33,887 nt of DNA from CAZVWW01 sp964631265 (GCA_964631265.1 CAZVWW010000012.1:1-33887); one strand, 5' to 3'; shown: positions 25,078 through 33,638, counted from the stretch's first letter. Program-made: numbers and translations. The notes: a model not told the origin generated them from the sequence alone.

Positions 25078-25350
25078 TTAAAGTACTTTTTCCTTCAGTT
25101 GCTTACCCGGAACAAATTTAGGTACTTTCTTTGCAGGGATGTCGATAGGCTTCTTGGTCCTTGGGTCTACACCCTTCCTTGCGGCTCTCTCTTTAACAAC
25201 AAAACTGCCAAAGCCTACCAGTCTAACATTGCCACCGTCTCCGAGTTCGTCTTCTACAACATTGATAAAGGCGTTAAGCATTTTTTCGGAGTCCTTAAGT
25301 GTCATGTCTGTTTCTGATGCCAATTTTGAAACTAACTCTTTTTTGTTCAT
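25078..25350 (-). CDS. hup: HU family DNA-binding protein
   Basis: Nucleoid protein that bends DNA as a dimer. It is 90 residues, the exact size of bacterial HU. MNKKELVSKLASETDMTLKDSEKMLN forms the two N-terminal helices, VRLVGFGSFVVKERAARKGVDPRTKKPIDIPAKKVPKFVPGKQLKEKV the saddle and the DNA-binding arm. The arm has RTKKPIDIPAKKVPKF, including the intercalating proline position. AGGGGGC precedes the start. It is monocistronic, with its own promoter and terminator. HU and IHF alpha/beta are hard to separate, but a single gene of this sequence reads as HU. Confidence 0.95.
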   Translation of the reverse strand: MNKKELVSKLASETDMTLKDSEKMLNAFINVVEDELGDGGNVRLVGFGSFVVKERAARKGVDPRTKKPIDIPAKKVPKFVPGKQLKEKVL

Positions 25351-25395
25351 TCATTTCGCCCCCTGTAAATAAGTTCGATTTTGCTCTCTGACGCA

Positions 25396-25404
25396 ATTAT
25401 ATCA
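25396..25404 (-). promoter_or_regulatory. Extended -10 promoter for HU
   Basis: TGATATAAT on the minus strand, 46 bp before the HU start. The -35 region at 17-bp spacing is only a T-run, so recognition would rest on the extended -10. Confidence 0.55.
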
Positions 25405-25521
25405 TATTTCAAGCAATTAAAAAAATGATATTGGCTGTATATCTGTTTTTCAACGAAAATGCATCTTACATCTATCATACATGATAAGCGGCATGAATTG
25501 CAAGTAATGGCTGTATCCATT

Positions 25522-25549
25522 AAAAAAAGGGCCGTTAAGCCCTTTTTTT
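25522..25549 (-). terminator. Terminator of the PEGA protein gene
   Basis: Seven A, then GGGC-CGTTAA-GCCC, then seven T. The stem extends through the A/T pairs and is symmetric, so it can end transcription in both directions. It lies 14 nt beyond the PEGA gene stop. Confidence 0.9.
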
Positions 25550-25563
25550 ATCTGAATACCAAA

Positions 25564-27210
25564 TCATTGAATACTGTTCAAGATGGGATTAATACTGTAG
25601 TTACCGCCCTGGCTAACGTTTATTCTCTCAGAATAGATGTAATAGCCGGATTTGATAAAAACGAACTCATGGATGCCCGGAGCCAGTTCAAAATTGTAAG
25701 ATCTACCGCCTGAAAGTTCCTGAGCCATGTTTCCATCAATAAACAATTTACAGTCTGTAGGTATGTTCATGCTGACAGTACCCTTCAGTGAAACAAGATT
25801 GGCTGTCAGATCGTTGTTCTTTCCCGGATTGAGATTGACCGTTGTCGTCCATTCTCTGTATCCCTGCTTCGTAATCTTTATCTGATGATAACCCGGGGAC
25901 AGGGTGAAGGTTCTTCCTGTGTAATACCCGGTGTCATTGCCGTCAACATACACTCTGGCATTGGAAGGATTTGAATAGATATTAATATTGCTCATTGCGC
26001 TCTGAAGCTGTACGTTGATCTGCTTGAACTCCCCGGGGTTGAGGTTGAACTGCATGGATTTTGATTCATAGCCCTGTGCAGAAACATTTAGATTATGCGT
26101 TCCGCTATTTAACTGCACTTGAACCTGACCCGTGGTGTTGTTGTAACTTTGACCGTCAATAATGACATTGGTTCTCGTGGGATAGGTATTGATATTAACA
26201 GTTCCCTTGGAAACCTGTTGAGACATGGTGACGGTAACATTCTTATGCTCTCCGGGATTCAGGTAGAAGTCCTGTTTGGCATCGTTGTATCCAGACAGAT
26301 GTAATTCAAGTGTGTGATTGCCCGGGGTGATATTGTTGATTGTCATTGGAGCCTTTCCCTTTAGATTGCCATCAAGGTAGACCGACGCATTGGGTGGCAG
26401 GGAGTTCACTGTCAACTTACCATACTGGGTTGTCAGAGGGGTGAGATTGACATCAATCTGCTGAAAGCCTCCAGCTGACAGATAAAAATCCTCTTCATGC
26501 ATCTTGTAACCGTTTTTATAAAACCGGACATAGTGATAACCCTCGGCAAGTGTGTTTTTATAAGGGGTGGATTTGTTTATCCAGTTTCCGTCAAGCCAAA
26601 TGGCGGCTCCTGACGGATTTGTTCTGAAATTAACTGTTCCGTTTTTGGGGGACTGTCCCACATAGAAAAAAGTGGTGTTTGAAGTCCATTCAGGCACATT
26701 ATTATCCGGTTCGACGATAATACTTCTTGTGTATGCTTTCAAGTCTGATTCGGCATTTTTCGTGACCATCGGGAAGGGGGAAGACGAAAAACTCTGTGTC
26801 CAGGCATTGTATTTTGCAAACTGCTTTGTGCTGGCCACTATCTGTAAATACTCTTTTCCGGTATCATTCCCCAGTTTCAACTTATACCCGCGGGGGATCT
26901 CCCTTGTTGTATTGGCCGGGACAAAGTTATCTTTTTCATATCTGTTGGGAAAAAGAATATGGGTATTGCCATTTGGCATGATATCGTATATAACAACATA
27001 GGCATCCTTGTTTGTTCGAAACTGGATCGATATTAATTCACCCGGTTGATAAACGCTTCCCTCTCCTCTGTCAACATTAATTGAAGCCTCAAGGTTCGAG
27101 GGTTCGTCCGGAACAACAATGATCTTTCTCGGCTGAATCTGATTCGATTGAGCAAAAACAAAAGAAATGACCATTATCATCAAAATGGTTAAAAACAGTC
27201 GTTTTTTCAT
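25564..27210 (-). CDS. Secreted DUF4384 + five-repeat PEGA protein
   Basis: A 548-residue exported protein. Residues 1-20 are a signal peptide (MKKRLFLTILMIMVISFVFA) with cleavage after VFA. About 50-135 fit DUF4384 (YQPGELISIQFRTNKDAYVVIYDIMPNGNTHILFPN). From about 190 to the end there are five PEGA domains with a ~70-residue period, beginning near 190, 263, 335, 407 and 476. Each has the pattern NP/PP-x-A-x-V-x-[LIV]-DG, then a LxPGxHxL turn and a GY. PEGA repeats occur in surface and S-layer-associated proteins. The first is slightly longer and the fifth more divergent. No membrane anchor or lipobox is seen. It has a good promoter, a GGAGG site and its own terminator, and lies between htrA and HU. 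Confidence 0.9.
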   Translation of the reverse strand: MKKRLFLTILMIMVISFVFAQSNQIQPRKIIVVPDEPSNLEASINVDRGEGSVYQPGELISIQFRTNKDAYVVIYDIMPNGNTHILFPNRYEKDNFVPANTTREIPRGYKLKLGNDTGKEYLQIVASTKQFAKYNAWTQSFSSSPFPMVTKNAESDLKAYTRSIIVEPDNNVPEWTSNTTFFYVGQSPKNGTVNFRTNPSGAAIWLDGNWINKSTPYKNTLAEGYHYVRFYKNGYKMHEEDFYLSAGGFQQIDVNLTPLTTQYGKLTVNSLPPNASVYLDGNLKGKAPMTINNITPGNHTLELHLSGYNDAKQDFYLNPGEHKNVTVTMSQQVSKGTVNINTYPTRTNVIIDGQSYNNTTGQVQVQLNSGTHNLNVSAQGYESKSMQFNLNPGEFKQINVQLQSAMSNINIYSNPSNARVYVDGNDTGYYTGRTFTLSPGYHQIKITKQGYREWTTTVNLNPGKNNDLTANLVSLKGTVSMNIPTDCKLFIDGNMAQELSGGRSYNFELAPGIHEFVFIKSGYYIYSERINVSQGGNYSINPILNSIQ

Positions 27211-27243
27211 GTTTAATCCTCCTTTTAGTTTTGTTAGTGTCTA

Positions 27244-27272
27244 ATTATATCACGATATAAGACATTTGTCAC
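27244..27272 (-). promoter_or_regulatory. Promoter of the PEGA protein gene with overlapping palindrome
   Basis: This is the best promoter in the window: GTGACA (27267-27272), a 17-bp spacer, then TATAAT (27244-27249), extended by TGA. A perfect 7+7 inverted repeat TTATATC-AC-GATATAA (27245-27260) lies over the -10 and spacer and could be an operator, though AT-rich palindromes can arise by chance. Confidence 0.7.
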
Positions 27273-27273
27273 T

Positions 27274-27302
27274 AAAAAAGGCCGCCTTTTGAAGCGGCCT
27301 TT
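27274..27302 (-). terminator. Intrinsic terminator of htrA
   Basis: A 9-bp stem AAAGGCCGC/GCGGCCTTT with an 8-nt loop. The minus strand reads into a T-run. It starts 5 nt past the htrA stop and abuts the -35 of the next promoter. Confidence 0.93.
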
Positions 27303-27307
27303 GTTGA

Positions 27308-28726
27308 TTATTGCAAGGGATACGAGAGCATCAATGAACCCTGTCCGGGAACATATACATAAAGGGCAACAGAGTTCCCCGAACTCAGGGATGAGGTGAT
27401 TTCCTCAAATTTCTGTATACCATCAATCTGATTTCTGTTGATGGACATCAGTACTGCTCCTTTACGAAGACCCATTCTGTAGGCATAGCTATTTTGATCA
27501 ACTTCGGTGATCAGAACACCTTTAACCTCTTCGGGAATTTCATATTGCTTTCTTAATTGAGTATTCAAATTACTGACTGAAAACCCCAGTAGAGCGGACT
27601 TCTGTGAATCTTTGACCACGACGTCTTCCTGGTCTTGGTTCATTGTTTCCTCTTCTTTTTCAGGAGCGGCTTTTAGCTCTACGTTAATATTCATCTGTTC
27701 ACCATTCCTGTCGATCTTCACATTAGCGTATTGACCGATCTCCTGCCGCCTGATCATTGACGAAAGTTGATCGATGTTTTTAACTTTTTCCCCGTTAAAT
27801 TCCAGGATAATATCCTGGGGTTTGATACCGGCCTTATCAGCAGGGGATCCCGGTTCAACTTCCACAACAAGAGCACCGTCAGTTGACTCAAGTCCAAGAG
27901 CATTTTTGGTGTTCTCATCAATGTTCATTATCCTTACGCCGAGTTGAGGCTTTTTCAGTTCTCCGAATTTAATGAGATCATCAATGAATATCTTGACATC
28001 GTTGATCGGTATGGCAAAGCCAAGATTCGTCCCCTCCATCGGATTGACAATAGCCGTGTTAATCCCAATGACTTCTCCATGGATATTCAGCAGGGGACCC
28101 CCACTGTTACCGGGATTGATTGCAGCATCTGTTTGAATCAGATTACGGTAATAACCCGACCCGTCCGGTTTAGGTATCTGTCTTTCAAGTGCACTGACAA
28201 CTCCGGTTGTGACGGTATGTTTGAATCCCAGAGGATTACCAATGGCAATTGCAGTCTGTCCAATTTGAAGATTCTTTGAATCAGAGAACTGAAGATGAGG
28301 CAGTTCGTTATTCTCCACCCCGTTGATCTTAAGGATTGCGATATCCATCTCCGAATCGCCGCCGATATATTCGGCATCATAAACAGTTCCGTCCAACAAG
28401 GTGACCTTTATCTTATCGGCATTCTGAACCACATGCTCATTTGTAAGAACGTGGCCTTCTTCATCAAAGAGAAAGCCTGAGCCCAGTGATTCCTGGCTTC
28501 TTTCCCCGCCAAATGGACTGGGTCTCTCTCCAAAGAACCTTCTGAAAAATTCATCCATAAACGGATCGGTTGAAACTTTAACCTTTCGTTCAACATCAAT
28601 CTTGACAACTGAGTCAGCCGTTGCATTCACAACGTTTACAACAGGTGATTCATAATCTTCATTAACAAAGGAAAAAGCTGAAAGCGACAATAAAACCAGT
28701 ACTAAGAATAAAGCAAGTCTTTTCAT
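27308..28726 (-). CDS. htrA: HtrA/DegP-type serine protease with two PDZ domains
   Basis: Envelope quality-control protease, 472 residues from ATG 28726, with GGAGGTG upstream. An in-frame ATG at 28741 overlaps that site and is rejected. The signal peptide is MKRLALFLVLVLLSLSAFS. The chymotrypsin-like domain has the triad H98 (LTNEHVV), D128 (EMDIAIL) and S208 (NPGNSGGP). Two PDZ domains follow, the first starting at LGVRIMN (near 265-345) and the second at the C-terminus (LRKQYEIPEEVKGVLI...YVYVPGQG). The size and two PDZ domains match DegP/DegQ. It is monocistronic with its own terminator. I did not find a convincing promoter; a 332-bp structured spacer lies upstream. Confidence 0.95.
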   Translation of the reverse strand: MKRLALFLVLVLLSLSAFSFVNEDYESPVVNVVNATADSVVKIDVERKVKVSTDPFMDEFFRRFFGERPSPFGGERSQESLGSGFLFDEEGHVLTNEHVVQNADKIKVTLLDGTVYDAEYIGGDSEMDIAILKINGVENNELPHLQFSDSKNLQIGQTAIAIGNPLGFKHTVTTGVVSALERQIPKPDGSGYYRNLIQTDAAINPGNSGGPLLNIHGEVIGINTAIVNPMEGTNLGFAIPINDVKIFIDDLIKFGELKKPQLGVRIMNIDENTKNALGLESTDGALVVEVEPGSPADKAGIKPQDIILEFNGEKVKNIDQLSSMIRRQEIGQYANVKIDRNGEQMNINVELKAAPEKEEETMNQDQEDVVVKDSQKSALLGFSVSNLNTQLRKQYEIPEEVKGVLITEVDQNSYAYRMGLRKGAVLMSINRNQIDGIQKFEEITSSLSSGNSVALYVYVPGQGSLMLSYPLQ

Positions 28727-29058
28727 AATTCGCACCTCCAAAAAAATATTCGTGAGTTTACGATAAGAAAAGACGGAAGAGGTAAAGCGGTTATTACAGG
28801 GGGAAGGAAATCAGGAGGACAGGTCCCTGGATTACGCATTCATAATCAAGGGACTTGTCCTCCTGATTTCTCGAAACCTCCGGAAAACCATGCATTGACA
28901 TCCAAGTCAACAGATGATGCCAATGGTCCGGGGTTGAATATCACAACTCTGTAAAGAATCGGAAAATACCCCGGGGATCGTATTTGGTTGATTTTTCGCT
29001 CCGACCCGGGGGAGAGGGAGCGAGGTTTGGGCAAGTGTTATGGGTTATTCAGCAGCCC
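28727..29058. other. Structured non-coding spacer between GH65 gene and htrA
   Basis: A 332-bp gap, the longest in the window. No gene is supported: the one small reading frame (28846-29034, minus) has no ribosome site and no recognisable product. It contains the large inverted repeat (28807-28870), a 5-bp hairpin TTGAC/GTCAA (28895-28910), a perfect 7-bp pair CCGGGGT (28928-28934) / ACCCCGG (28968-28974), and CGCTCC/GGAGCG around 29000. It must also hold the htrA promoter. No typical terminator for the GH65 operon is visible. Confidence 0.6.
28807..28870. repeat. 64-bp imperfect palindrome, 28-bp stem
   Basis: Left arm 28807-28834 and right arm 28843-28870 are inverted copies with 26 of 28 positions paired. 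The two mismatches can both be G-T wobbles in one RNA strand. The loop is 8 nt (CGCATTCA). The arms contain the block CAGGAGGAC and its complement. The length is far beyond a terminator and there is no T-run, so it looks like a repetitive palindromic element or a structured RNA. Confidence 0.8.
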
Positions 29059-31365
29059 CTAAATACTGATTTCATTAATTCCTTCTATTAGCTCATATCG
29101 GGCTCCGCAAACCTTTAGTCTCAGCTTATCGGAAACTTTATGATAGACAGTGATCCAAACGGTCTTGTTATCGGAACTGATACGCATCTCATTGCCCCGG
29201 AAATTCAGGAAGAATGCCACACTTTTCCAGACTTCGGGAAGGGCCGGGTTGATTTCCGGGATCCCGTTCTCATCAATTCCCAATCCCATGAACCCCATCG
29301 TGGCCATCTGCCAGGCGGCTCCTGCTGCCGCTGTGTGTATGCCGCCGATAAACGTCCCGCCGCTGATGGGCTCATTTGTGTTCTTCAGATCAATGTTAAC
29401 CGATTTCACAAAGTTCTTGTGGGCCTCTTCTGTATAACCAATCCTTGCCGCTGTCAGAGAATAAGCCGAAGGGCTCAAAGATGAGAAATGAAGGGTCCGG
29501 GGTTCGTAATAATCGTAATTTTTCCTGATAATCTCTTTATCAAAGTGACTGGGATGCATATTAAGAAGCTGAATGACATCCGCCTGTTTGATGGCCTGGG
29601 TAAAAACCGCAATTCCGTTCGGCCAGCCATAATACTCATCTTCCTTTATCAAACGTTCTTTGATCTTCTCAACAGGTATGACTCTTTCAAGCTTGGAATA
29701 ACCGTCAAATTGTTCGATGATACCTGCTTTGTCCGGTTCAGGGGTGTAAATCTTGCTTTTCATGTCTTCGAATAGTGTAATCTCCCAATCTTCAAGCTCT
29801 ATTTTCTCCTTCATCACCTTGTATTCTGCCGGGTTGTCTTTTTCCATCTTTTTAATGATTGTAGTAGCGGTTTCCATGGTAAAGGACGCCTGATAATTCG
29901 TGAAAGCGTTGTTATCAACATTCTCATGGTATTCATCGGGGCCTTGAACCTTGACAAATTCGTATCGATCTTTTCGTGGTTTATACACTGCATGCGATGA
30001 TAGAAAACGGGCAATCTCAACGATGATTTCAGCGCCGTGTTTGACGATGAAAGCCCAGTCAGCTGAGACACGGTAGTAAAGCCATATGGTATAAGCGATA
30101 TCAGGCGATATGTGGATCTGCCAATCGTTGAAATGGTTCCGGATCGGTCTGCCCGTTATGACATCTTTAAAGAAGAAATCCGGACACAGCTCCTTTCCGG
30201 TTTTACCACTGATCCAGGCATAATAGGCGCCTTCATAACCGAGTCTCCTGGCCTTGCCTCTCGCCCCGTCAAGCGTCTTATATCTGTAATTCAGTATGTT
30301 CCGGCAAACATGGGGATCGGTGTAAAGATACATTGGCAGATTAAAGATCTCCTGATCCCAGAAAGCGGCTCCCTGATAGGCCTGGCATGAGAGTCCTCTT
30401 GCTCCGACGGGCAGCGTGTCATGTGTAGGTGTTGCAATAACACTCTGATAGGTGTTAAATCTCAACGCAACCTGATCTAATATATTCCCCTCGATGAGGA
30501 CATCGTATCTGTTCCATTTCTCTTTCCATTCTTTAACGCTGAGTTGCTTTTCCCCGTCGAAATCTATTTTTTTTGCATCGTTCAGGGCATTATTGAAAGG
30601 CGCTTCAACATCATTGGAATGGTAGATAATCATTCCTTTTTCCATAATAAAAGGCTGATCTTTTGAGATCTTAAACGTATAGTGTCTGAATATCCGGTCT
30701 TTTTCCTCTTCAATTCTCATGTCAGGGGCATTATCTCCGGCAAAACTTACTGTTTCAACGATATCGATCTTTTGACCTTTCTCCCGGGTTTCAGAGCTGA
30801 AAAAGAGGCTTGAGTCTTGCAATCCCTTTTCCAGTGTGTTTAAATGTCTTCCGTTTAAATCCCATACGTCTCCATCTATCCCGGTTATCAGTTTGATATC
30901 TGCCTCTTCTGAAACAGAGAATGAATATCTCATCAGGACATGATGAATGTTAGCCAAACTGGCAAACTTTTCCTCCCGAAGACTCACCTTCTTACCGTTT
31001 AATAGGGTTTTCGTATATTCAATGGTGTTCACACCGTTTTCCAGATTCAACTTTCTTTTAAAACCATCCAGCCCGCCGGTTTTAACGGTGATCTCTTCGC
31101 CGTCTACAAACAGCCTGGTGGAAAGAGCATTTGGAACGTTACAAACCTCTTCCCATTTACCGTCGGCATTATCCCAGGTATCGGTCACAAAACAACCGGT
31201 GTAATCCGCTTTGGTATCTTCGGCAAAAGTCCCCCGGTATCCCAAATAGCCGTTCCCCATCATAAACAAACTACCGGAATTAATCGCCTGGTCTCTCTGA
31301 TATTTTGTCTCAATCAATTCCCAACCTGTTTCTGTTTTTAAGCCTTCTCTTATTTCATGACTCAT
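29059..31365 (-). CDS. GH65 family disaccharide phosphorylase
   Basis: Inverting phosphorylase that splits an alpha-glucosyl disaccharide with phosphate to beta-glucose-1-phosphate and a sugar (usually glucose). It has 768 residues, typical of GH65. Domains in order: N-terminal beta-sandwich (1-270), linker, (alpha/alpha)6 barrel with AFWDQEIFNLPMYLY (334-348), the catalytic block KVQGPDEYHENVDNNAFTN (472-490, acid E478) and the phosphate-site blocks HFSSLSPSAYS and GGIHTAAAGAAWQ, then a C-terminal beta sheet. No signal peptide, so cytoplasmic. Whether the substrate is maltose, trehalose, kojibiose or nigerose cannot be read with confidence. It is the last gene of the sugar operon, 13 nt after pgmB. 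Confidence 0.92.
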   Translation of the reverse strand: MSHEIREGLKTETGWELIETKYQRDQAINSGSLFMMGNGYLGYRGTFAEDTKADYTGCFVTDTWDNADGKWEEVCNVPNALSTRLFVDGEEITVKTGGLDGFKRKLNLENGVNTIEYTKTLLNGKKVSLREEKFASLANIHHVLMRYSFSVSEEADIKLITGIDGDVWDLNGRHLNTLEKGLQDSSLFFSSETREKGQKIDIVETVSFAGDNAPDMRIEEEKDRIFRHYTFKISKDQPFIMEKGMIIYHSNDVEAPFNNALNDAKKIDFDGEKQLSVKEWKEKWNRYDVLIEGNILDQVALRFNTYQSVIATPTHDTLPVGARGLSCQAYQGAAFWDQEIFNLPMYLYTDPHVCRNILNYRYKTLDGARGKARRLGYEGAYYAWISGKTGKELCPDFFFKDVITGRPIRNHFNDWQIHISPDIAYTIWLYYRVSADWAFIVKHGAEIIVEIARFLSSHAVYKPRKDRYEFVKVQGPDEYHENVDNNAFTNYQASFTMETATTIIKKMEKDNPAEYKVMKEKIELEDWEITLFEDMKSKIYTPEPDKAGIIEQFDGYSKLERVIPVEKIKERLIKEDEYYGWPNGIAVFTQAIKQADVIQLLNMHPSHFDKEIIRKNYDYYEPRTLHFSSLSPSAYSLTAARIGYTEEAHKNFVKSVNIDLKNTNEPISGGTFIGGIHTAAAGAAWQMATMGFMGLGIDENGIPEINPALPEVWKSVAFFLNFRGNEMRISSDNKTVWITVYHKVSDKLRLKVCGARYELIEGINEISI

Positions 31366-31378
31366 TCAATCACTCCAG

Positions 31379-32026
31379 TTACCCGAGAGTTAGTATCTCA
31401 TCTGCATTCATTTCAGACGTGACGTCATATCTCAACTCTGCTTCTCCAACCCTTTCTTCAGGGCCGATACCGACTGAATGGATACCTCCTTTGTTGGCTG
31501 CCTCAACACCTGCCCTGGCATCTTCGACAACCACACATTCATCTGCTTTTAAACCGAGTGATTTTACAGCAAACAAGAAGAGATCCGGTTCGGGTTTTGT
31601 ATTTGTTACGCTGTAACCATCAGCAATGAACTCGAACAGATCTTCTGCACGGAGATTCTTAACCACTGTCTTGGCATTCTTGCTTGCTGAGGCGATGGCT
31701 GTTTTGACATTCCGACTTCTCATCTCAAGAATCAACGCCTTTATACCGGGAAGATAGTCTTTTTCCGAAATAAGATCCAGCGATTCTCTGTAATACCGGT
31801 TCTTTTTTTCTGCCAGTTCTTCTTTTTTCTCATCTGTTAACTCAACACTGTTGTTTTCCAGTATAATGTCAAGTGATCTCAGTCTAGAAACACCCCGGAG
31901 GTTTTCGTTGATCTTTCTGTCAAAATACAACCCCTCTTCTTCAGCCATCTTTTTCCAGCCGAGAAAATGGTATTCGGCTGTATCGGTTATTACACCGTCA
32001 AGATCGAATATTACCCCTTTGATCAT
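31379..32026 (-). CDS. pgmB: Beta-phosphoglucomutase
   Basis: HAD-superfamily enzyme that isomerises beta-glucose-1-phosphate to glucose-6-phosphate, exactly the step after GH65 phosphorolysis. It has 215 residues. Catalytic D8 and D10 in FDLDGVITDTAEYHF are followed by the cap motif NLRGVSR and the ASASKNA core motif. Then come the lysine-containing loop (NTKPEPDLF) and the metal-site VVEDARAGVEAA. The beta-PGM cap and the TDTAEYHF segment separate it from general phosphatases. The ribosome site is GGGGGG. It has 13-nt gaps to genes on both sides. Confidence 0.94.
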   Translation of the reverse strand: MIKGVIFDLDGVITDTAEYHFLGWKKMAEEEGLYFDRKINENLRGVSRLRSLDIILENNSVELTDEKKEELAEKKNRYYRESLDLISEKDYLPGIKALILEMRSRNVKTAIASASKNAKTVVKNLRAEDLFEFIADGYSVTNTKPEPDLFLFAVKSLGLKADECVVVEDARAGVEAANKGGIHSVGIGPEERVGEAELRYDVTSEMNADEILTLG

Positions 32027-32039
32027 CTGTATCCCCCCT

Positions 32040-33638
32040 TCAGTTTTTTTTCATTATCCTTGCTTCGTAAGGTCCCATATAATCGATCAGTTTCAAATCA
32101 CTCTTTTCCATATTAGACAACAACGGCCTGTAGCCTGAAACAAGCTCTCTATCCAAGGGCGTTTTCTCTGAGGAAAAATTCAACAGAACGATGATGTCCT
32201 CTTCATATTGCCTTTTATATATCAGTAAAGAATTGTTGTCACTTTCGATGAGTTTTAACGTCCCCCATTTAATATCTTCTGAGTTTTTTCTGATTCGTAT
32301 CAGTTTTCGGTAGTAATTCAAAATGGAACGCTTATCATCTTTTTGAGTATTCACATTGTTCTCCTTGTAATCGTCAGATAAAGGAAGCCAGGGTTCTGTT
32401 TCTGAAAAAGAGGCGTGTTCGGAGCTATCCCACTGCATTGGGGTTCTTGCGCCGTCTCTTCCTTTCCAGTTCGGCCAATAGTATTTTCCTGCCGGGTCTA
32501 CAATCCGGTCATAGGGTATCTCGACCTCATCCATGCCGATCTCTTCCCCATAATAAATAAAGGGGGTCCCCCTCAATGTCAGAAGCATCGTTGCCAGGAG
32601 TTTTGTGATCCTGGTTTTGTGTTTGTTGTCCCTGTACATCTGCGGAAACCTGGGCGAATCGTGATTGCCCAGTACATAACTCGGCCATGAGATGTTCTTG
32701 AAGATCCGTTCTGTTTCTTTAATCTTATCTCTATACGTTGATGCCTTCAGTTCATCAATCTCTTTGAATTCAAAGTTAAAGGCCAGATCCAGTCTTCCCG
32801 GTTTGGTGTATTCAAAATAGGCGGGTGTCCCCATGGGAGAACCAACCTCACCAATGGTCAGGATATCGTTGTATTCCGAGATGACATCATTCATTCGTTC
32901 AATTGCAAGCAGTGTCTCAGGTCGATCGTTTTCAAAGACCCGGTAATAGTTTCTGTAATCGACGTTTGAGTTTTCGCCCTCAATCCTTGGATCGTTTCGC
33001 AATCTATCATCCTTAAAAAACATATTCACAACATCGAACCGGAAGCCGTCCACTCCGAGATCCAGCCAGAATCGCATCGTATCCATGATCTCGTCCTGAA
33101 CCTCTTGATTTCTCCAATTCAAATCGGGCTGCTCCTTCACGAAGAGGTGGAGATAATACTGCTGGCGTTTTTCATCCCATTCCCAGGCCGGACCACCAAA
33201 ATAAGACAACCAGTTGTTGGGAAGCTCTCCTTTTTTTCCATCCACCCAGACATACCAGTCAGCTTTGGGGTTATCTCTTGATTCTCTGGATGTTTTAAAC
33301 CATTCATGTTGATCGGAGGTGTGATTGTAAACCTGGTCTATTATGACTCTTATATCCTTTTCATGAGCTGATTTCACGAGAAGTTTGAAATCCTCAAGAT
33401 TACCGAAGAGAGGATCGATGTCTCTGTAATCACTGATATCGTAGCCAAAGTCTTTCATCGGTGATGTAAAAACGGGTGATAACCACAGGGCATCCACTCC
33501 GAGCCATTCAAGATAATCCAGGCGGTTTATAATCCCTCTGATATCACCAACGCCATCTTTGTTACTATCCTGAAAACTCCTCGGATAGATCTGATAAATA
33601 ACTGCACCTTTCCACCATTCGATTGGTTTTTTCATCAT
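32040..33638 (-). CDS. GH13 alpha-glucosidase, oligo-1,6-glucosidase-like
   Basis: Cytoplasmic alpha-glucosidase, 532 residues (or one fewer; ATG ATG at 33638/33635 follow GGGAGG). The conserved GH13 regions are all present: DQVYNHTS (101-108), QPDLNW (170-175), GFRFDVVN with nucleophile D202, TIGEVG with acid E264 and LGNHDSPR with D327. It starts WWKGAVIYQIYPRSFQD, standard for the oligo-1,6/alpha-glucosidase group. The residue after the nucleophile is Val, which in the yeast isomaltase/maltase pair goes with alpha-1,6 activity (Thr with alpha-1,4); this gives a mild hint. There is no secretion signal. It would trim or split imported oligosaccharides in parallel with the phosphorylase. A terminator separates it from the upstream binding-protein gene. 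Confidence 0.92.
   Translation of the reverse strand: MMKKPIEWWKGAVIYQIYPRSFQDSNKDGVGDIRGIINRLDYLEWLGVDALWLSPVFTSPMKDFGYDISDYRDIDPLFGNLEDFKLLVKSAHEKDIRVIIDQVYNHTSDQHEWFKTSRESRDNPKADWYVWVDGKKGELPNNWLSYFGGPAWEWDEKRQQYYLHLFVKEQPDLNWRNQEVQDEIMDTMRFWLDLGVDGFRFDVVNMFFKDDRLRNDPRIEGENSNVDYRNYYRVFENDRPETLLAIERMNDVISEYNDILTIGEVGSPMGTPAYFEYTKPGRLDLAFNFEFKEIDELKASTYRDKIKETERIFKNISWPSYVLGNHDSPRFPQMYRDNKHKTRITKLLATMLLTLRGTPFIYYGEEIGMDEVEIPYDRIVDPAGKYYWPNWKGRDGARTPMQWDSSEHASFSETEPWLPLSDDYKENNVNTQKDDKRSILNYYRKLIRIRKNSEDIKWGTLKLIESDNNSLLIYKRQYEEDIIVLLNFSSEKTPLDRELVSGYRPLLSNMEKSDLKLIDYMGPYEARIMKKN

Noticed and set aside
25459..25713. A small plus-strand frame between the HU and PEGA genes
   Set aside because: It runs through the strong bidirectional terminator at 25522-25549 and into the PEGA gene on the other strand; no ribosome site.
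28807..28870. CRISPR array or insertion-sequence ends
   Set aside because: Only one inverted pair is present, without regularly spaced direct repeats, transposase or target-site duplication. A single palindromic element is the most that can be said.
28846..29034. A 62-codon open frame in the spacer upstream of htrA
   Set aside because: It includes one arm of the inverted repeat, has no ribosome site and no recognisable fold. The spacer is better read as structured non-coding DNA.
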